Counted from the first letter of the stretch, positions 35,520 through 43,212 are shown. The stretch is DNA of 57,453 nt from Achromobacter sp. ASV32 (GCF_016428805.1 NZ_JAELTJ010000025.1:1-57453); one strand, 5' to 3'. Translations and numbers: made by a program. Notes: generated by a model not told the origin, from the letters alone.

Positions 35520-35540
35520 ACCCTTCGGTTGCAGAAGGGT
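35520..35540 (-). promoter_or_regulatory. Leader hairpin upstream of the DUF4286-like gene
   Basis: On the minus strand ACCCTTC pairs with GAAGGGT around a 7-nt loop, followed by TTTT, and ends 11 bp before the start codon. The only Shine-Dalgarno-like run (GAAGGG) lies in the 3' arm, so the hairpin could limit translation or act as an attenuator. This is inference from sequence only. Confidence 0.45.
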
Positions 35541-35577
35541 GTCATCTTCGGCCTACAGGCCTTGCCCAGCCAAACGA

Positions 35578-35606
35578 GTAATTCTTCGCGATAGCAACAG
35601 AATTAC
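35578..35606. promoter_or_regulatory. Candidate LysR-type operator GTAATTCT-N13-AGAATTAC
   Basis: A perfect 8-bp inverted repeat with a 13-bp spacer lies in the 121-bp gap between the LysR stop and the DUF4286-like start. The size suits a LysR-type recognition site that could control the DUF4286-MFS operon. Confidence 0.55.
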
Positions 35607-35629
35607 TGAAAGCTCACTAAGGGATAACG

Positions 35630-36541
35630 CTATTGCGCCGAACCGAATTTGGGCGGTGCGACCGACGCGGTGTACTGGTCCGACGCGCGGCTGGCCAGTT
35701 CGGCCACCAGGCGGATGGCATCGGACCCGGCGCCCTCCAGGTAGCTCACCACCAGCAACTGCGGCGGCACCGGCATGTCGCTGCGAATCACCTGCATCTC
35801 GCCACGCGCCACGTACTCATAAATGGGCGGCAGCGGCACCAGCGCGCGGCCAAAGCCGCTGCGCACCAGCCGCGCCAGCGCCGAGATCGAGCTGACGCAG
35901 TGCACCTTGCCCAGCGGGATGCCGGCCTCGCGAAACAGGTTCTTCAAGGCCTCGTGCGGCTGCGAGCCGGGGCTCATGGTCAGCACCGGTTCGCTGAGCA
36001 GTTGCTGCACGGTCAGCGATTCTTCGTCCCCCGCCGGCCCCACCCAGCCCATTTCCATCGGCAGGCAAGGCGTGCTGATGACGCCCGTGTCCGTCAGCAG
36101 ATCCGTCTGAAACGCGATGTCCAGCGTGCCTTCGCGCAGCCCGCGATGCAACGCGCGGGTGGTTTCCGACGTCAACTGCACTTCGATGCCCGGATAAGTG
36201 GACCGCAGATTGGTCAGGAAACCGATCAGCCAGGTGTGCACCACCGTTTCGATGGCGCCGATGCGCACCAGCCCGAATACCTCGTCGCCGGTGCGGCCCA
36301 GCGACAGGATCTGCTGGCGCAATTCGAGCAGGCGCTCGCCGTAGTCCAGCAGGCGCGTACCCACCGCGGTCAGCCGCAGCTCCTTGGCATCCCGCTCGAA
36401 CAGGCGCGCGCCGATGTCCTCTTCGAGCGAGGCGATGCGGTTGGCGACCGCCGCCTGGGTGATGTGCAGGCGGTCGCTGGCGGCACGGAAACTGCCCAGC
36501 CGCGCTGACCACAGAAACGCTTCGACAAAACGGGTATTCAT
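35630..36541 (-). CDS. LysR-family transcriptional regulator
   Basis: The protein has 303 residues from the ATG at 36541 (MNTRFVEAFLWSARLG); a longer frame upstream is Arg/Pro-rich and rejected. The HTH (~15-45) reads SFRAASDRLHITQAAVANRI, then ASLEEDIGARLFERD. The effector domain (~90-295) includes GLVRIGAIETVVHTWLIGFL and GTLDIAFQTD. It lies between the DUF4286-MFS operon, same strand, and the divergent ABC-amidase operon, so either could be its target; the palindrome at 35578-35606 points to the former. Effector unknown. Confidence 0.9.
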   Translation of the reverse strand: MNTRFVEAFLWSARLGSFRAASDRLHITQAAVANRIASLEEDIGARLFERDAKELRLTAVGTRLLDYGERLLELRQQILSLGRTGDEVFGLVRIGAIETVVHTWLIGFLTNLRSTYPGIEVQLTSETTRALHRGLREGTLDIAFQTDLLTDTGVISTPCLPMEMGWVGPAGDEESLTVQQLLSEPVLTMSPGSQPHEALKNLFREAGIPLGKVHCVSSISALARLVRSGFGRALVPLPPIYEYVARGEMQVIRSDMPVPPQLLVVSYLEGAGSDAIRLVAELASRASDQYTASVAPPKFGSAQ

Positions 36542-36669
36542 ATCCACGCCGCGGCGCGCCAGGCGACGCGCCATCTTCCTGAAATGCCAAGGCGGCAAGC
36601 CTTGATCCGCCCACATCCTACCGCCTGACGGCGCGCGGCCGCCACTGCCGCCCTGCCGCGGTGCCGGCA

Positions 36670-36686
36670 TGCACCAATCTGGTTCA
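36670..36686. promoter_or_regulatory. Candidate NtrC binding site upstream of the ABC operon
   Basis: TGCACCAATCTGGTTCA matches the NtrC consensus TGCACCA-N3-TGGTGCA at 13 of 14 defined positions, and the symmetry extends outward (GGCA before it, TGCC after it). It lies 65 bp upstream of the sigma-54 -24 element, a typical enhancer distance. Confidence 0.7.
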
Positions 36687-36750
36687 TGCCGGGCCCCACG
36701 GCGGCCCCCGCCCGTGCGCCGCCCCAGGAAACCCTGCCATGTTCACAAGT

Positions 36751-36766
36751 TGGCACGGCTCTTGCT
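36751..36766 (+). promoter_or_regulatory. Sigma-54 promoter of the ABC-AtzG-AtzE operon
   Basis: TGGCACGGCTCTTGCT matches the sigma-54 consensus TGGCACG-N4-TTGCW, with the invariant GG and GC separated by exactly 10 bp. The predicted transcription start is near 36776, about 50 bp before the first ATG. Confidence 0.82.
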
Positions 36767-36783
36767 TGTCTGCTGGTATGCAA

Positions 36784-36797
36784 GCTTGTCTACAAGC
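36784..36797. promoter_or_regulatory. Candidate GntR (FCD) operator
   Basis: GCTTGT-CT-ACAAGC is a 6+6 palindrome that contains the TTGT-NN-ACAA pattern of FCD-type GntR sites. It lies just downstream of the predicted sigma-54 start site, where a bound repressor would block transcription. The GntR gene at 41182 is the likely partner. Confidence 0.6.
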
Positions 36798-36824
36798 GCC
36801 CATCCAGCCGACCAGGAGTTCCGC

Positions 36825-37832
36825 ATGACCCACCGCCCCGCGCCCTTTGCCTTCAACGCCACCCGCCGCAAGCTGATGCAGGGCGCCGCGCTGGGCGCCG
36901 CCGCACTGGCCGCGCCCGCGCTGGTGCGGGCCCAGTCCGGTCCGGTGATCCGCATCGGCTACTGGCCCGTGGCGGCCGGGCTGCCGTTCTATGCCGCCAT
37001 CGAAAAGGGCTACTTCAAGGAAGCCGGCCTGAATGTCGAAGCGCTGAAGTTCGCCGGCGCCCAGCAGGTCATGGAAGCCATGCTGGCTGGCCGCGCCGAC
37101 GGCAGCGCCAACGGCACCGGCTCGGCCAACCTGGCCATTGGCGAGATCGCCTCGCCCGGCCTGTTCAAGATCTTCGCGTCCAATCCCAGCAACGCGAAAA
37201 ACGTACTGGACGAGTTCATTGTCGCCAAGGACAGTCCCATCCAATCCATCGCAGACCTCAAGGGGAAAAAGGTCGGTTCTGGACCCGGCATCCAGAATGC
37301 CACGCTGGCCAAGGCAGTACTGGAGCGCGCCGGCGCAACCGGGGCAACCGTGGTCGAGTTGGCGATCAGCCAGCACGTCGCCGCGGTTGCCGCCGGCCAG
37401 TTGGACGCGTGCTACACGCTGGAACCCACCGGCACGGTCGGCCGCCTGAACGGCACCACCCGTGTGCTGGAGACCGGGGTGATCGCCAAATACGTGCTGG
37501 GCGATCCGATGGCGCCGTGGTTCGGCGGCTCGGCGTCGCTGACCACCGCCTTCCTGAAAAAGCATCCCGAGGAAAGCAAGAAATTCATCGCCGCCTATGC
37601 CCGCGGCATCGAGCTCATCCGCAACAAACCGGACGAGGCCCGTCCCTTCATGAAGGGCTACACCGCCATCGAAGGCCCCATGACCGAGGCCGTGCCGCTG
37701 GCTGCCTACACGCTCTACAACGAGTTCACGCCCAGCGACATCCAGTACTTCCAGAAATTCTTCGACCTGTTTGCCGACAAGGGCATCTTCGCGCAGAAGG
37801 TCGACGTGGCCTCGATGCTGTACAAGGGCTGA
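36825..37832 (+). CDS. ABC transporter substrate-binding protein (NitT/TauT type)
   Basis: The protein has 335 residues from the ATG at 36825, with CAGGAG upstream. The export signal has twin-arginine-like ATRRKLMQGAALGAAA and cleavage near ALVRAQ. The mature chain shows the NitT/TauT/SsuA pattern: IRIGYWPVAAGLPFYAAIEK, GYFKEAGLNVEALKF, then ADLKGKKVGSGPGIQNATL and a hinge region AISQHVAAVAAGQLDACYTL. These proteins bind nitrate, taurine, sulfonates, pyrimidine precursors, or other small N/S compounds. It leads the operon permease-ATPase-AtzG-AtzE under a sigma-54 promoter, so an amide or ureido nitrogen source is the probable ligand (inference). Confidence 0.9.
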   Translation: MTHRPAPFAFNATRRKLMQGAALGAAALAAPALVRAQSGPVIRIGYWPVAAGLPFYAAIEKGYFKEAGLNVEALKFAGAQQVMEAMLAGRADGSANGTGSANLAIGEIASPGLFKIFASNPSNAKNVLDEFIVAKDSPIQSIADLKGKKVGSGPGIQNATLAKAVLERAGATGATVVELAISQHVAAVAAGQLDACYTLEPTGTVGRLNGTTRVLETGVIAKYVLGDPMAPWFGGSASLTTAFLKKHPEESKKFIAAYARGIELIRNKPDEARPFMKGYTAIEGPMTEAVPLAAYTLYNEFTPSDIQYFQKFFDLFADKGIFAQKVDVASMLYKG

Positions 37833-37835
37833 GCC

Positions 37836-38711
37836 ATGGACGCGATCAACGCCAACCGCGCGACAACCGCGCCGGCCGCCGCCGTGACGGCAGCGCCGCA
37901 AGCCGCGTCCGCCCTGCGCCCCTGCGCTGCCGCGCCAACCTCCCGGGCGCCGCGCCAGTGGACCGCCGCGCGGCTGTTGCCGCTGATCGGTCCCCTGGCG
38001 CTGTTCGTCGTGTGGGACCTGGTCGTGCGCCTGCAACTGGTCAGCCCCGTCCTGCTGCCCACGCCAAGCGCCACGCTGGTGGCGCTGGCCAAGGGCATGG
38101 CGGGCGGCCCGCTGCTGGGGGATTTCCTGTCGTCCGTCAACCGCACGCTGCAGGCCTTTGTGATCGCCGGCGTGATCGGCGTGCCGCTGGGCGTGCTGCT
38201 GGGCAGCAATGAAAAGGCCTATCGCAGCGTGGAATTCCTGGTGGACTTCTTTCGCTCGACGCCGTCGTCCGCGCTGATTCCGCTGTTCCTGATGATCTTC
38301 GGCGTGACCGACATGAACAAGATCGCCATCGCCGCCTTCGCGGCCGTGCTGGTAATCCTGTTCAACAGCGCCTACGGCGTTATCAACGCGCGCAAGCAGC
38401 GGGTGATGGCGGCGCGGGTCATGGGCGCTTCGCGCTGGCAGATCTTCAAGGACGTGCTGATCTGGGAAAGCCTGCAGCCGACCTTCGTGGGCCTGCGCAG
38501 CGGCGTGTCGATGGCGCTGGTCATCGTGATCGTGGCCGAGATGTTCATCGGCGCCGACAGCGGGCTGGGCAACCGCATCATCAATGCGCAGCAGGTGCTG
38601 AACGTGCGCGAGATGTACGCGTCGATCCTGGCCGCGGGCGCCCTGGGCTACGTGCTGAACATTGTCTTCCTGGTGCTGGAAAAGCGCGTGGTCCACTGGA
38701 GCGGCCGATAA
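37836..38711 (+). CDS. ABC transporter permease (NitT/TauT type)
   Basis: The protein has 291 residues. An Ala/Pro-rich cytoplasmic N-terminus (~1-45) precedes about six membrane segments. The EAA loop that contacts the ATPase is visible as VMAARVMGASRWQIFKDVLI, and the family segment FFRSTPSSALIPLFLMIFG is present. It starts 3 bp after the binding-protein stop and ends 2 bp before the ATPase start, so it is in the same transcript. It forms the inner-membrane channel of the importer. Confidence 0.92.
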   Translation: MDAINANRATTAPAAAVTAAPQAASALRPCAAAPTSRAPRQWTAARLLPLIGPLALFVVWDLVVRLQLVSPVLLPTPSATLVALAKGMAGGPLLGDFLSSVNRTLQAFVIAGVIGVPLGVLLGSNEKAYRSVEFLVDFFRSTPSSALIPLFLMIFGVTDMNKIAIAAFAAVLVILFNSAYGVINARKQRVMAARVMGASRWQIFKDVLIWESLQPTFVGLRSGVSMALVIVIVAEMFIGADSGLGNRIINAQQVLNVREMYASILAAGALGYVLNIVFLVLEKRVVHWSGR

Positions 38712-38713
38712 TC

Positions 38714-39535
38714 ATGTCCACCGTCATCAACCCCATCATCGCCCCCGCCCCCACGCCCGCGCCCTTCGAGCCGGGCCCGGCCGGCACCCACATCACGATC
38801 CGCGGTCTGACCAAGTATTTCGCCGGCTGGCCGCTGTACGAGAACTTCAACCTGGACATCCCCAAGGGCAAGATCGTCTCGGTGTTCGGCCCCAACGGCT
38901 GCGGCAAGTCCACGCTGATCAACATGATCGCCGGGCTCATCCCCATCGATGCCGGCGAGATCCTGTTCGACGGCAAATCGCTGGCGCAGACCAAGATCGG
39001 CTACGTGTTCCAGAACTATCGCGAAGCCATGTTCCCGTGGCTGCGCACTATCGACAACATCGCCTATCCGCTGCGTCTGGAAGGCCGCAGCAAGGCCGAG
39101 GTGGATGCCCGCGTCGAGGAATTGGTGGCCTCGTTCGACGTCAAGTTCGACCTGAAGCGCTATCCCTACGAGCTTTCGGGCGGCCAGCAACAGACCGCGT
39201 CGATCATGCGTGCCCTGGCGCCGGGACCGGAAGTGCTGTTCCTGGACGAACCTTTTTCCGCGCTGGATTTCGAGATGACGCTGTTCATCCGCGAAAAGCT
39301 GCAAGAGGTCTTCATGCAGACCGGCACGACCATGCTGCTGGTGTCGCACGACCTGGAAGAAGCCGTGTACCTGGCCGACCAGGTGCTGCTCTTGACCAAG
39401 CGCCCGACCCGCGTGGCCGAAATCCTGGACTACGGCGATGCCCGCCCGCGCACGGTCGATACCCTGTCCGAACCCAGCTTCATCGGCATGAAGAAACTGA
39501 GCCTGGACATCTTCCAGCGCGAAGTGCGCCGGTAA
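38714..39535 (+). CDS. ABC transporter ATP-binding protein (NitT/TauT type)
   Basis: The protein has 273 residues. Walker A GPNGCGKSTLI, Q-loop YVFQNYREAMFPW, signature LSGGQQQTASIMRAL (Arg of the usual LSGGQRQR is replaced by Gln), Walker B EVLFLDEPFSALD and switch His LLVSHDLEEAVYL are in order. The subfamily matches SsuB/TauB/NrtD. It energises the importer encoded by the two genes upstream. The amidase small subunit gene follows 30 bp later. Confidence 0.93.
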   Translation: MSTVINPIIAPAPTPAPFEPGPAGTHITIRGLTKYFAGWPLYENFNLDIPKGKIVSVFGPNGCGKSTLINMIAGLIPIDAGEILFDGKSLAQTKIGYVFQNYREAMFPWLRTIDNIAYPLRLEGRSKAEVDARVEELVASFDVKFDLKRYPYELSGGQQQTASIMRALAPGPEVLFLDEPFSALDFEMTLFIREKLQEVFMQTGTTMLLVSHDLEEAVYLADQVLLLTKRPTRVAEILDYGDARPRTVDTLSEPSFIGMKKLSLDIFQREVRR

Positions 39536-39565
39536 ATCCCCTCCCTTCCGTCTGGAGAATCCACC

Positions 39566-39748
39566 ATGACCCAGGAAACCATCGACCAATACGTGCGCAG
39601 TGCGCTGGCGCTGTCGGGCTATGCCCTGCGCGAAGCGGATACCGCCGACGTGGCGCAGCAGTTCTCGCGCATCCACGCCATCGCCTCGACCTTCATCGAT
39701 GAGGCGCTGCCGGTGGAGCTGGAATCCGCATCGGTGTTCCGTCCGTGA
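39566..39748 (+). CDS. atzG: AtzG-like (DUF4089) amidase small subunit
   Basis: The protein has 60 residues (MTQETIDQYVRSALALSGYA, helical throughout), matching DUF4089, the family of AtzG and HpxX. AtzG is a small GatC-like partner that stabilises the amidase AtzE. Its stop overlaps the GTG start of the amidase gene by 4 bp, as expected for subunits made in equal amounts. A TGGAGAA ribosome binding site precedes the start. Family recognition rests on length, helical pattern and the adjacent AtzE-like gene. Confidence 0.85.
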   Translation: MTQETIDQYVRSALALSGYALREADTADVAQQFSRIHAIASTFIDEALPVELESASVFRP

Positions 39749-41133
39749 GCGGCGCCGCCCTGGAAATCGCACGGCAGGTGCGCAGCGGTGAACGCAGCGC
39801 AATGGCGGTGCTGCAAGCCACGCTGGCACGGGTGCGGGAACTCGACCCGCGCTACAACTGCTTTACCGCCGTCACCGAAGCCCGGGCGCGGCAGGAAGCC
39901 GCCGCCATCGACGCCCGCCGTGCGCGGGGCGACACCCTGCCGCCCCTGGCCGGCGTGCCGTACGCGGTCAAGAACCTGTTCGACATCGTTGGCGAAACGA
40001 CCCTGGCCGGCGGCCGGGTCAATGCCGGCAACCCGCCGGCGGCAAGCGATGCCGCGCTGGTGACGCGCCTGCGCGACGCCGGCGCCGTGCTGGTGGGCGC
40101 GCTGAACATGGACGAACACGCCTACGGCTTCACCACCGAGAACACGCACTACGGCGCGTGCCGCAATCCGCACGACATCACCCGCATCGCGGGCGGCTCA
40201 TCGGGCGGCAGTGCCGCCGCGGTGGCGGCCGGCCTGGTGCCGCTGACACTGGGATCGGACACCAACGGCTCGATCCGCGTGCCCGCATCGCTATGCGGCG
40301 TATTCGGCTTGAAACCCACCTTTGGGCGGCTGCCGCGCACGGGTTCGTACCCCTTCGTCGGCAGCCTGGATCACCTGGGCCCCTTTGCCGCCAGCACGGC
40401 CGACCTGGCCCTGGCCTACGACGTGCTGCAAGGCCCTGACGCCGGCGACCCGGCCTGCGCGCAGCGCGCCACCGAACCCGCCTTGACCGCGCTGACCTCC
40501 GAACGCCCGCTGCGCGTGGCGGTGCTGGGCGGCTATTTTTCGCACTGGGCCGGCCCCGAGGCCCGCCTGGCGGTGGACATCGCCGCCCGCGCCTTGGGCG
40601 CGGCCGATATCGTCGAACTGACCGGCGCCGAGCAAGCGCGCGCCGCGGCCTTCATCATCACCGCGGCCGAAGGCGGCGCCCTGCACCGGCAACGGCTGAC
40701 AACGCGCTACGACGACTACGAGCCGCATTCACGCGCCCGCCTCGTCGCCGGCAGCCTGGTGCCGGCCGCGTGGGTGCAGCAGGCACAGCGGATCCGCCAG
40801 CGCGTCTACCGCGACGCCTTGGCGCTGTTCGCGCGCTACGACGTGCTGATCGCCCCCGCCACGCCCGTGCCCGCCACCGCGATAGGCACCGACACGCTGA
40901 CGCTGGCCGGCCAGTCCTTGCCCGCGCGTGCCAGCATGGGCCTGCTGACGCAGCCGATCTCGTGCCTGGGCCTGCCCGTGTGCACCGCGCCGCTGTGGCC
41001 CGGCATCGGACCCGACGCGCACTTGCCGCTGGGCGTGCAGTTGATCGGCGCGCCCTGGCGCGAGGCCGACTGCCTGTCGGCCGCGCAGCGGCTGGAACGG
41101 GCCGGCGCGGCGAGCGCGCGCCCGTCCCGATAA
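39745..41133 (+). CDS. atzE: AtzE-family amidohydrolase
   Basis: The protein has 462 residues with a GTG start overlapping the AtzG-like gene. It is an amidase-signature enzyme: catalytic Lys ~76 (VPYAVKNLFD), cis-Ser ~152 (GGSSGGSAAAVA) and nucleophile Ser ~176 (DTNGSIRVPA) form the Lys-Ser-Ser triad. With AtzG, Pseudomonas AtzE hydrolyses 1-carboxybiuret in cyanuric acid breakdown; HpxY is the relative in Klebsiella purine/oxamate metabolism. No cyanuric acid hydrolase or allophanate hydrolase gene is in the window, so the substrate here may be another ureido or amide compound brought in by the linked ABC importer. A cytoplasmic location is expected. Confidence 0.88.
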   Translation: MSGAALEIARQVRSGERSAMAVLQATLARVRELDPRYNCFTAVTEARARQEAAAIDARRARGDTLPPLAGVPYAVKNLFDIVGETTLAGGRVNAGNPPAASDAALVTRLRDAGAVLVGALNMDEHAYGFTTENTHYGACRNPHDITRIAGGSSGGSAAAVAAGLVPLTLGSDTNGSIRVPASLCGVFGLKPTFGRLPRTGSYPFVGSLDHLGPFAASTADLALAYDVLQGPDAGDPACAQRATEPALTALTSERPLRVAVLGGYFSHWAGPEARLAVDIAARALGAADIVELTGAEQARAAAFIITAAEGGALHRQRLTTRYDDYEPHSRARLVAGSLVPAAWVQQAQRIRQRVYRDALALFARYDVLIAPATPVPATAIGTDTLTLAGQSLPARASMGLLTQPISCLGLPVCTAPLWPGIGPDAHLPLGVQLIGAPWREADCLSAAQRLERAGAASARPSR

Positions 41134-41181
41134 GCCAGGCCGCCCGGCAACCGCCCCTACACCGTCACCTCAGGCCCCGAC

Positions 41182-41889
41182 ATGGACTCTCCCTTCGCCG
41201 TCCTCGACACGCCCCGCAACCTGGCCGACGCCGCCTACGGCACGCTCAAACGCGACATTCTGGATTTCCGGCTGGCGCCCGGTGACCGCTTCACCGAGAC
41301 CGAAATCGCCGACCGCCTGCGCGTCAGCCGTACCCCGGTGCGCGAGGCCCTGTTCCGCCTGGAACGCGAAGGCTACCTGGAGGTGCGCCAACGCAACGGC
41401 TGGCTGGTCAAGCCGCTGGACTTCGACACGCTGGATCATTTCTATGAACTGCGCAGCGTGCTCGAAACCGCCGCCGTGCGGGCCCTGTGTGCGCCGGATC
41501 AGGTGCCCGATCCGCGCCGCGCCTTGCAGCCGCTGACCGACATCTGGCTGGTGGACGCCAGCCACTACTCGCAGGATGGCGAATGGCTGGCCGACCTGGA
41601 CGAACGCTTTCACATGGACCTGGTCGCCGCGGCCGGCAACCCCGAAATCGCCCGCGTGCATCGCGCCGCCACCGAACGCATCCGCATCGTGCGGCGCCTG
41701 GATTTCACGCAGCCCGAACGCATCGCCCACACCTACGCGGAGCACGGCGCGATCCTTACCGCCATCCTGCAGCGCGACGCCGATGGCGCCACGAGGCTGC
41801 TGCAGGCGCATATCGGCGACAGCCAGGCGGCCGTGCGCAAGATCACGCTGCATCGGATCTATGCCACCCGCCGCGCGCAGGCGGCATGA
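41182..41889 (+). CDS. GntR-family regulator (FadR/FCD type)
   Basis: The protein has 235 residues. The N-terminal winged helix (~10-75) has [20 protein letters not shown] and the recognition helix [20 protein letters not shown]. The C-terminal FCD domain (~85-225) has LYELRSV-like [31 protein letters not shown] and a terminal [12 protein letters not shown] that can supply metal-binding His residues. It starts 48 bp after the amidase stop in the same direction and probably regulates the operon through the TTGT-NN-ACAA palindrome at 36784-36797. Confidence 0.9.
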   Translation: MDSPFAVLDTPRNLADAAYGTLKRDILDFRLAPGDRFTETEIADRLRVSRTPVREALFRLEREGYLEVRQRNGWLVKPLDFDTLDHFYELRSVLETAAVRALCAPDQVPDPRRALQPLTDIWLVDASHYSQDGEWLADLDERFHMDLVAAAGNPEIARVHRAATERIRIVRRLDFTQPERIAHTYAEHGAILTAILQRDADGATRLLQAHIGDSQAAVRKITLHRIYATRRAQAA

Positions 41890-41894
41890 GCGCG

Positions 41895-41917
41895 CGCGTG
41901 GCCGCCTGCGCCACGCG
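41895..41917. terminator. Hairpin between convergent GntR and ABM genes
   Basis: CGCGTGGC and GCCACGCG form an 8-bp stem with a 7-nt loop in the 62-bp gap between convergent stops. No T-run follows, so it is a weak terminator candidate. Confidence 0.4.
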
Positions 41918-41951
41918 GATGGGCTGGCGCGCGGCGCCGGCCCGGCCGGGC

Positions 41952-42494
41952 TCAGCGCGGCTGCAACCAGCGGCTGAGCCGCCGGGTGACGAAGGGAATG
42001 CAGACAAACACCATCACCGGCGTCATCGCGACGCTGGTGATCAGCGCACGCCAGAACACCGGCAACGCCGCCAGGTGTTCGCTGACCAGCAACGAAAACG
42101 CCAGCAACACCGGGAAGTACGCCAGCCAGATACTGACGGCCTGCTTCCAACGCGGCGGCGCGCTGTTGCCTTGCGAACCGAACCAGCTGTCCATGCCGCT
42201 GACGCGGCGCGCATGGCTGGCGCGCACGAGCGCCGCCCCGCGTTCCAGCCACATGCGGCGGGGCAGGGATTTTTCCCAGCGGTTCAGGCTGGCCTCATCG
42301 TTAAAGCGCAATACGATCTGGTACTGATCGCCGCCCTCGGGCGGTTGCAGCACGCCCGAACCGAGAAAGCCGGGAAAGCCCGCGGCCAGGATTTCGCCCT
42401 GGCGCATCCAGGACAGGAAATCCCCGTAGCGTTCGGGCGCGATGTGACGGGTCACCAGCATGGTGACCGGGGCGGAAACGGCGGAACTGGACAT
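41952..42494 (-). CDS. Antibiotic-biosynthesis-monooxygenase-like protein with membrane anchor
   Basis: The protein has 180 residues. The N-terminal ~100 residues are an ABM-type ferredoxin-like fold ([53 protein letters not shown]). Two membrane helices follow (~120-140 [19 protein letters not shown]; ~148-170 [19 protein letters not shown]) and a basic tail. The fusion of an ABM domain to a two-helix anchor is known in uncharacterised proteins. A sigma-54 promoter with NtrC-like sites lies directly upstream on the minus strand, so it should be made under nitrogen limitation together with the amidase operon. Biochemical role unknown. Confidence 0.82.
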   Translation of the reverse strand: MSSSAVSAPVTMLVTRHIAPERYGDFLSWMRQGEILAAGFPGFLGSGVLQPPEGGDQYQIVLRFNDEASLNRWEKSLPRRMWLERGAALVRASHARRVSGMDSWFGSQGNSAPPRWKQAVSIWLAYFPVLLAFSLLVSEHLAALPVFWRALITSVAMTPVMVFVCIPFVTRRLSRWLQPR

Positions 42495-42542
42495 GACGGA
42501 ACTCCTGGGGCAGCGTACAGCGTGTTATGCCGTGTTTACCCT

Positions 42543-42558
42543 AGCAAACGGCGTGCCA
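42543..42558 (-). promoter_or_regulatory. Sigma-54 promoter of the ABM-membrane gene
   Basis: On the minus strand TGGCACGCCGTTTGCT matches TGGCACG-N4-TTGCW exactly, with 10 bp between the GG and GC elements. Predicted transcription start is near 42532, about 38 bp upstream of the start codon at 42494. Confidence 0.82.
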
Positions 42559-42632
42559 GCCTTGCGCCGCAACATGCCGCCCTTGCCAGAGCGCCGCGGC
42601 CGGTTCGCCGACGGAATTTGCGCACCGCAGCA

Positions 42633-42649
42633 GACACCACATTGGTGAT
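42633..42649. promoter_or_regulatory. Candidate NtrC site, weaker copy
   Basis: GACACCACATTGGTGAT keeps the core ACCA-N3-TGGT of the NtrC site with two mismatches in each half. It lies about 75 bp upstream of the minus-strand sigma-54 promoter. Confidence 0.5.
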
Positions 42650-42661
42650 TACCCTAGATTA

Positions 42662-42678
42662 CGCACCACGACGGTGCA
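42662..42678. promoter_or_regulatory. Candidate NtrC site, stronger copy
   Basis: CGCACCACGACGGTGCA matches TGCACCA-N3-TGGTGCA at 12 of 14 defined positions. Its centre is 29 bp from the weaker copy, close to three helical turns, so two NtrC dimers could cooperate. It also lies 24 bp upstream of the AtzH-like start. Confidence 0.62.
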
Positions 42679-42701
42679 TGCAACACCTCCCGAGGATATC
42701 G

Positions 42702-43079
42702 ATGGACATCAACCTGCCCGACGTCGTGACCGACGTCACCGCGGCCTTCGCCCGCTACGAGACCGCCCTGGTCAACAACCAGGTCGAGGTGCTGGACGAA
42801 CTGTTCTGGAACAGCCCGCATACCCTGCGCTACGGCGCCAGCGAAAACCTCTACGGCTACGACGCCATCCGCGCCTTTCGCGCCGGCCGTTCGCCGCAGG
42901 GGCTGGCGCGCCAGGTATTGCGCACGGCGATCACCACCTACGGCCGCGATTTCGCCACCACCAACATCGAATTCCAACGCGACGGCAGCGACCGCATCGG
43001 TCGCCAGAGCCAGACCTGGATGCGCACGCCGCAAGGCTGGCGCGTGGTGTCGGCACACGTCAGCCTGATGGCGGGGTAA
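42702..43079 (+). CDS. AtzH-like (DUF3225) protein
   Basis: The protein has 125 residues from the ATG at 42702, preceded by GAGGA at 6-bp spacing; a much longer open frame covering it from 41487 is an artefact. The chain ([67 protein letters not shown]) is the SnoaL-like DUF3225 family containing HpxZ and AtzH. AtzH acts after AtzE in cyanuric acid catabolism, handling the dicarboxyurea product; HpxZ is encoded with HpxX/HpxY. Its presence beside AtzG/AtzE-like genes supports a shared pathway. The promoter is not clear. Confidence 0.87.
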   Translation: MDINLPDVVTDVTAAFARYETALVNNQVEVLDELFWNSPHTLRYGASENLYGYDAIRAFRAGRSPQGLARQVLRTAITTYGRDFATTNIEFQRDGSDRIGRQSQTWMRTPQGWRVVSAHVSLMAG

Positions 43080-43087
43080 TCGGCGCG

Positions 43088-43108
43088 ATGCCCGGCGCGC
43101 CGGGGCAT
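43088..43108. terminator. Hairpin after the AtzH-like gene
   Basis: ATGCCCGGCG pairs with CGCCGGGGCAT (one bulged G) 8 bp after the stop. The stem is strong and GC-rich but has no T-run. Confidence 0.4.
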
Positions 43109-43151
43109 GGCGCGGATCGAGCGGCGTCATAAGGTTATTGGCCGGCTGGCA

Positions 43152-43180
43152 TTGAGCCGTCATGAGGACCGGTCTACACT
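43152..43180 (+). promoter_or_regulatory. Sigma-70-type promoter of the FMN reductase gene
   Basis: TTGAGC (43152-43157) and TACACT (43175-43180) are separated by 17 bp, 33 bp before the start codon. Confidence 0.55.
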
Positions 43181-43212
43181 GGGCGTTCCTCAGTCCCCTG
43201 GAGCCCCGCCCC

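Noticed and set aside
41487..43079. 530-codon plus-strand open frame
   Set aside because: It runs out of frame through gntR and antisense to the ABM gene; only its last 125 codons (AtzH-like) are real.
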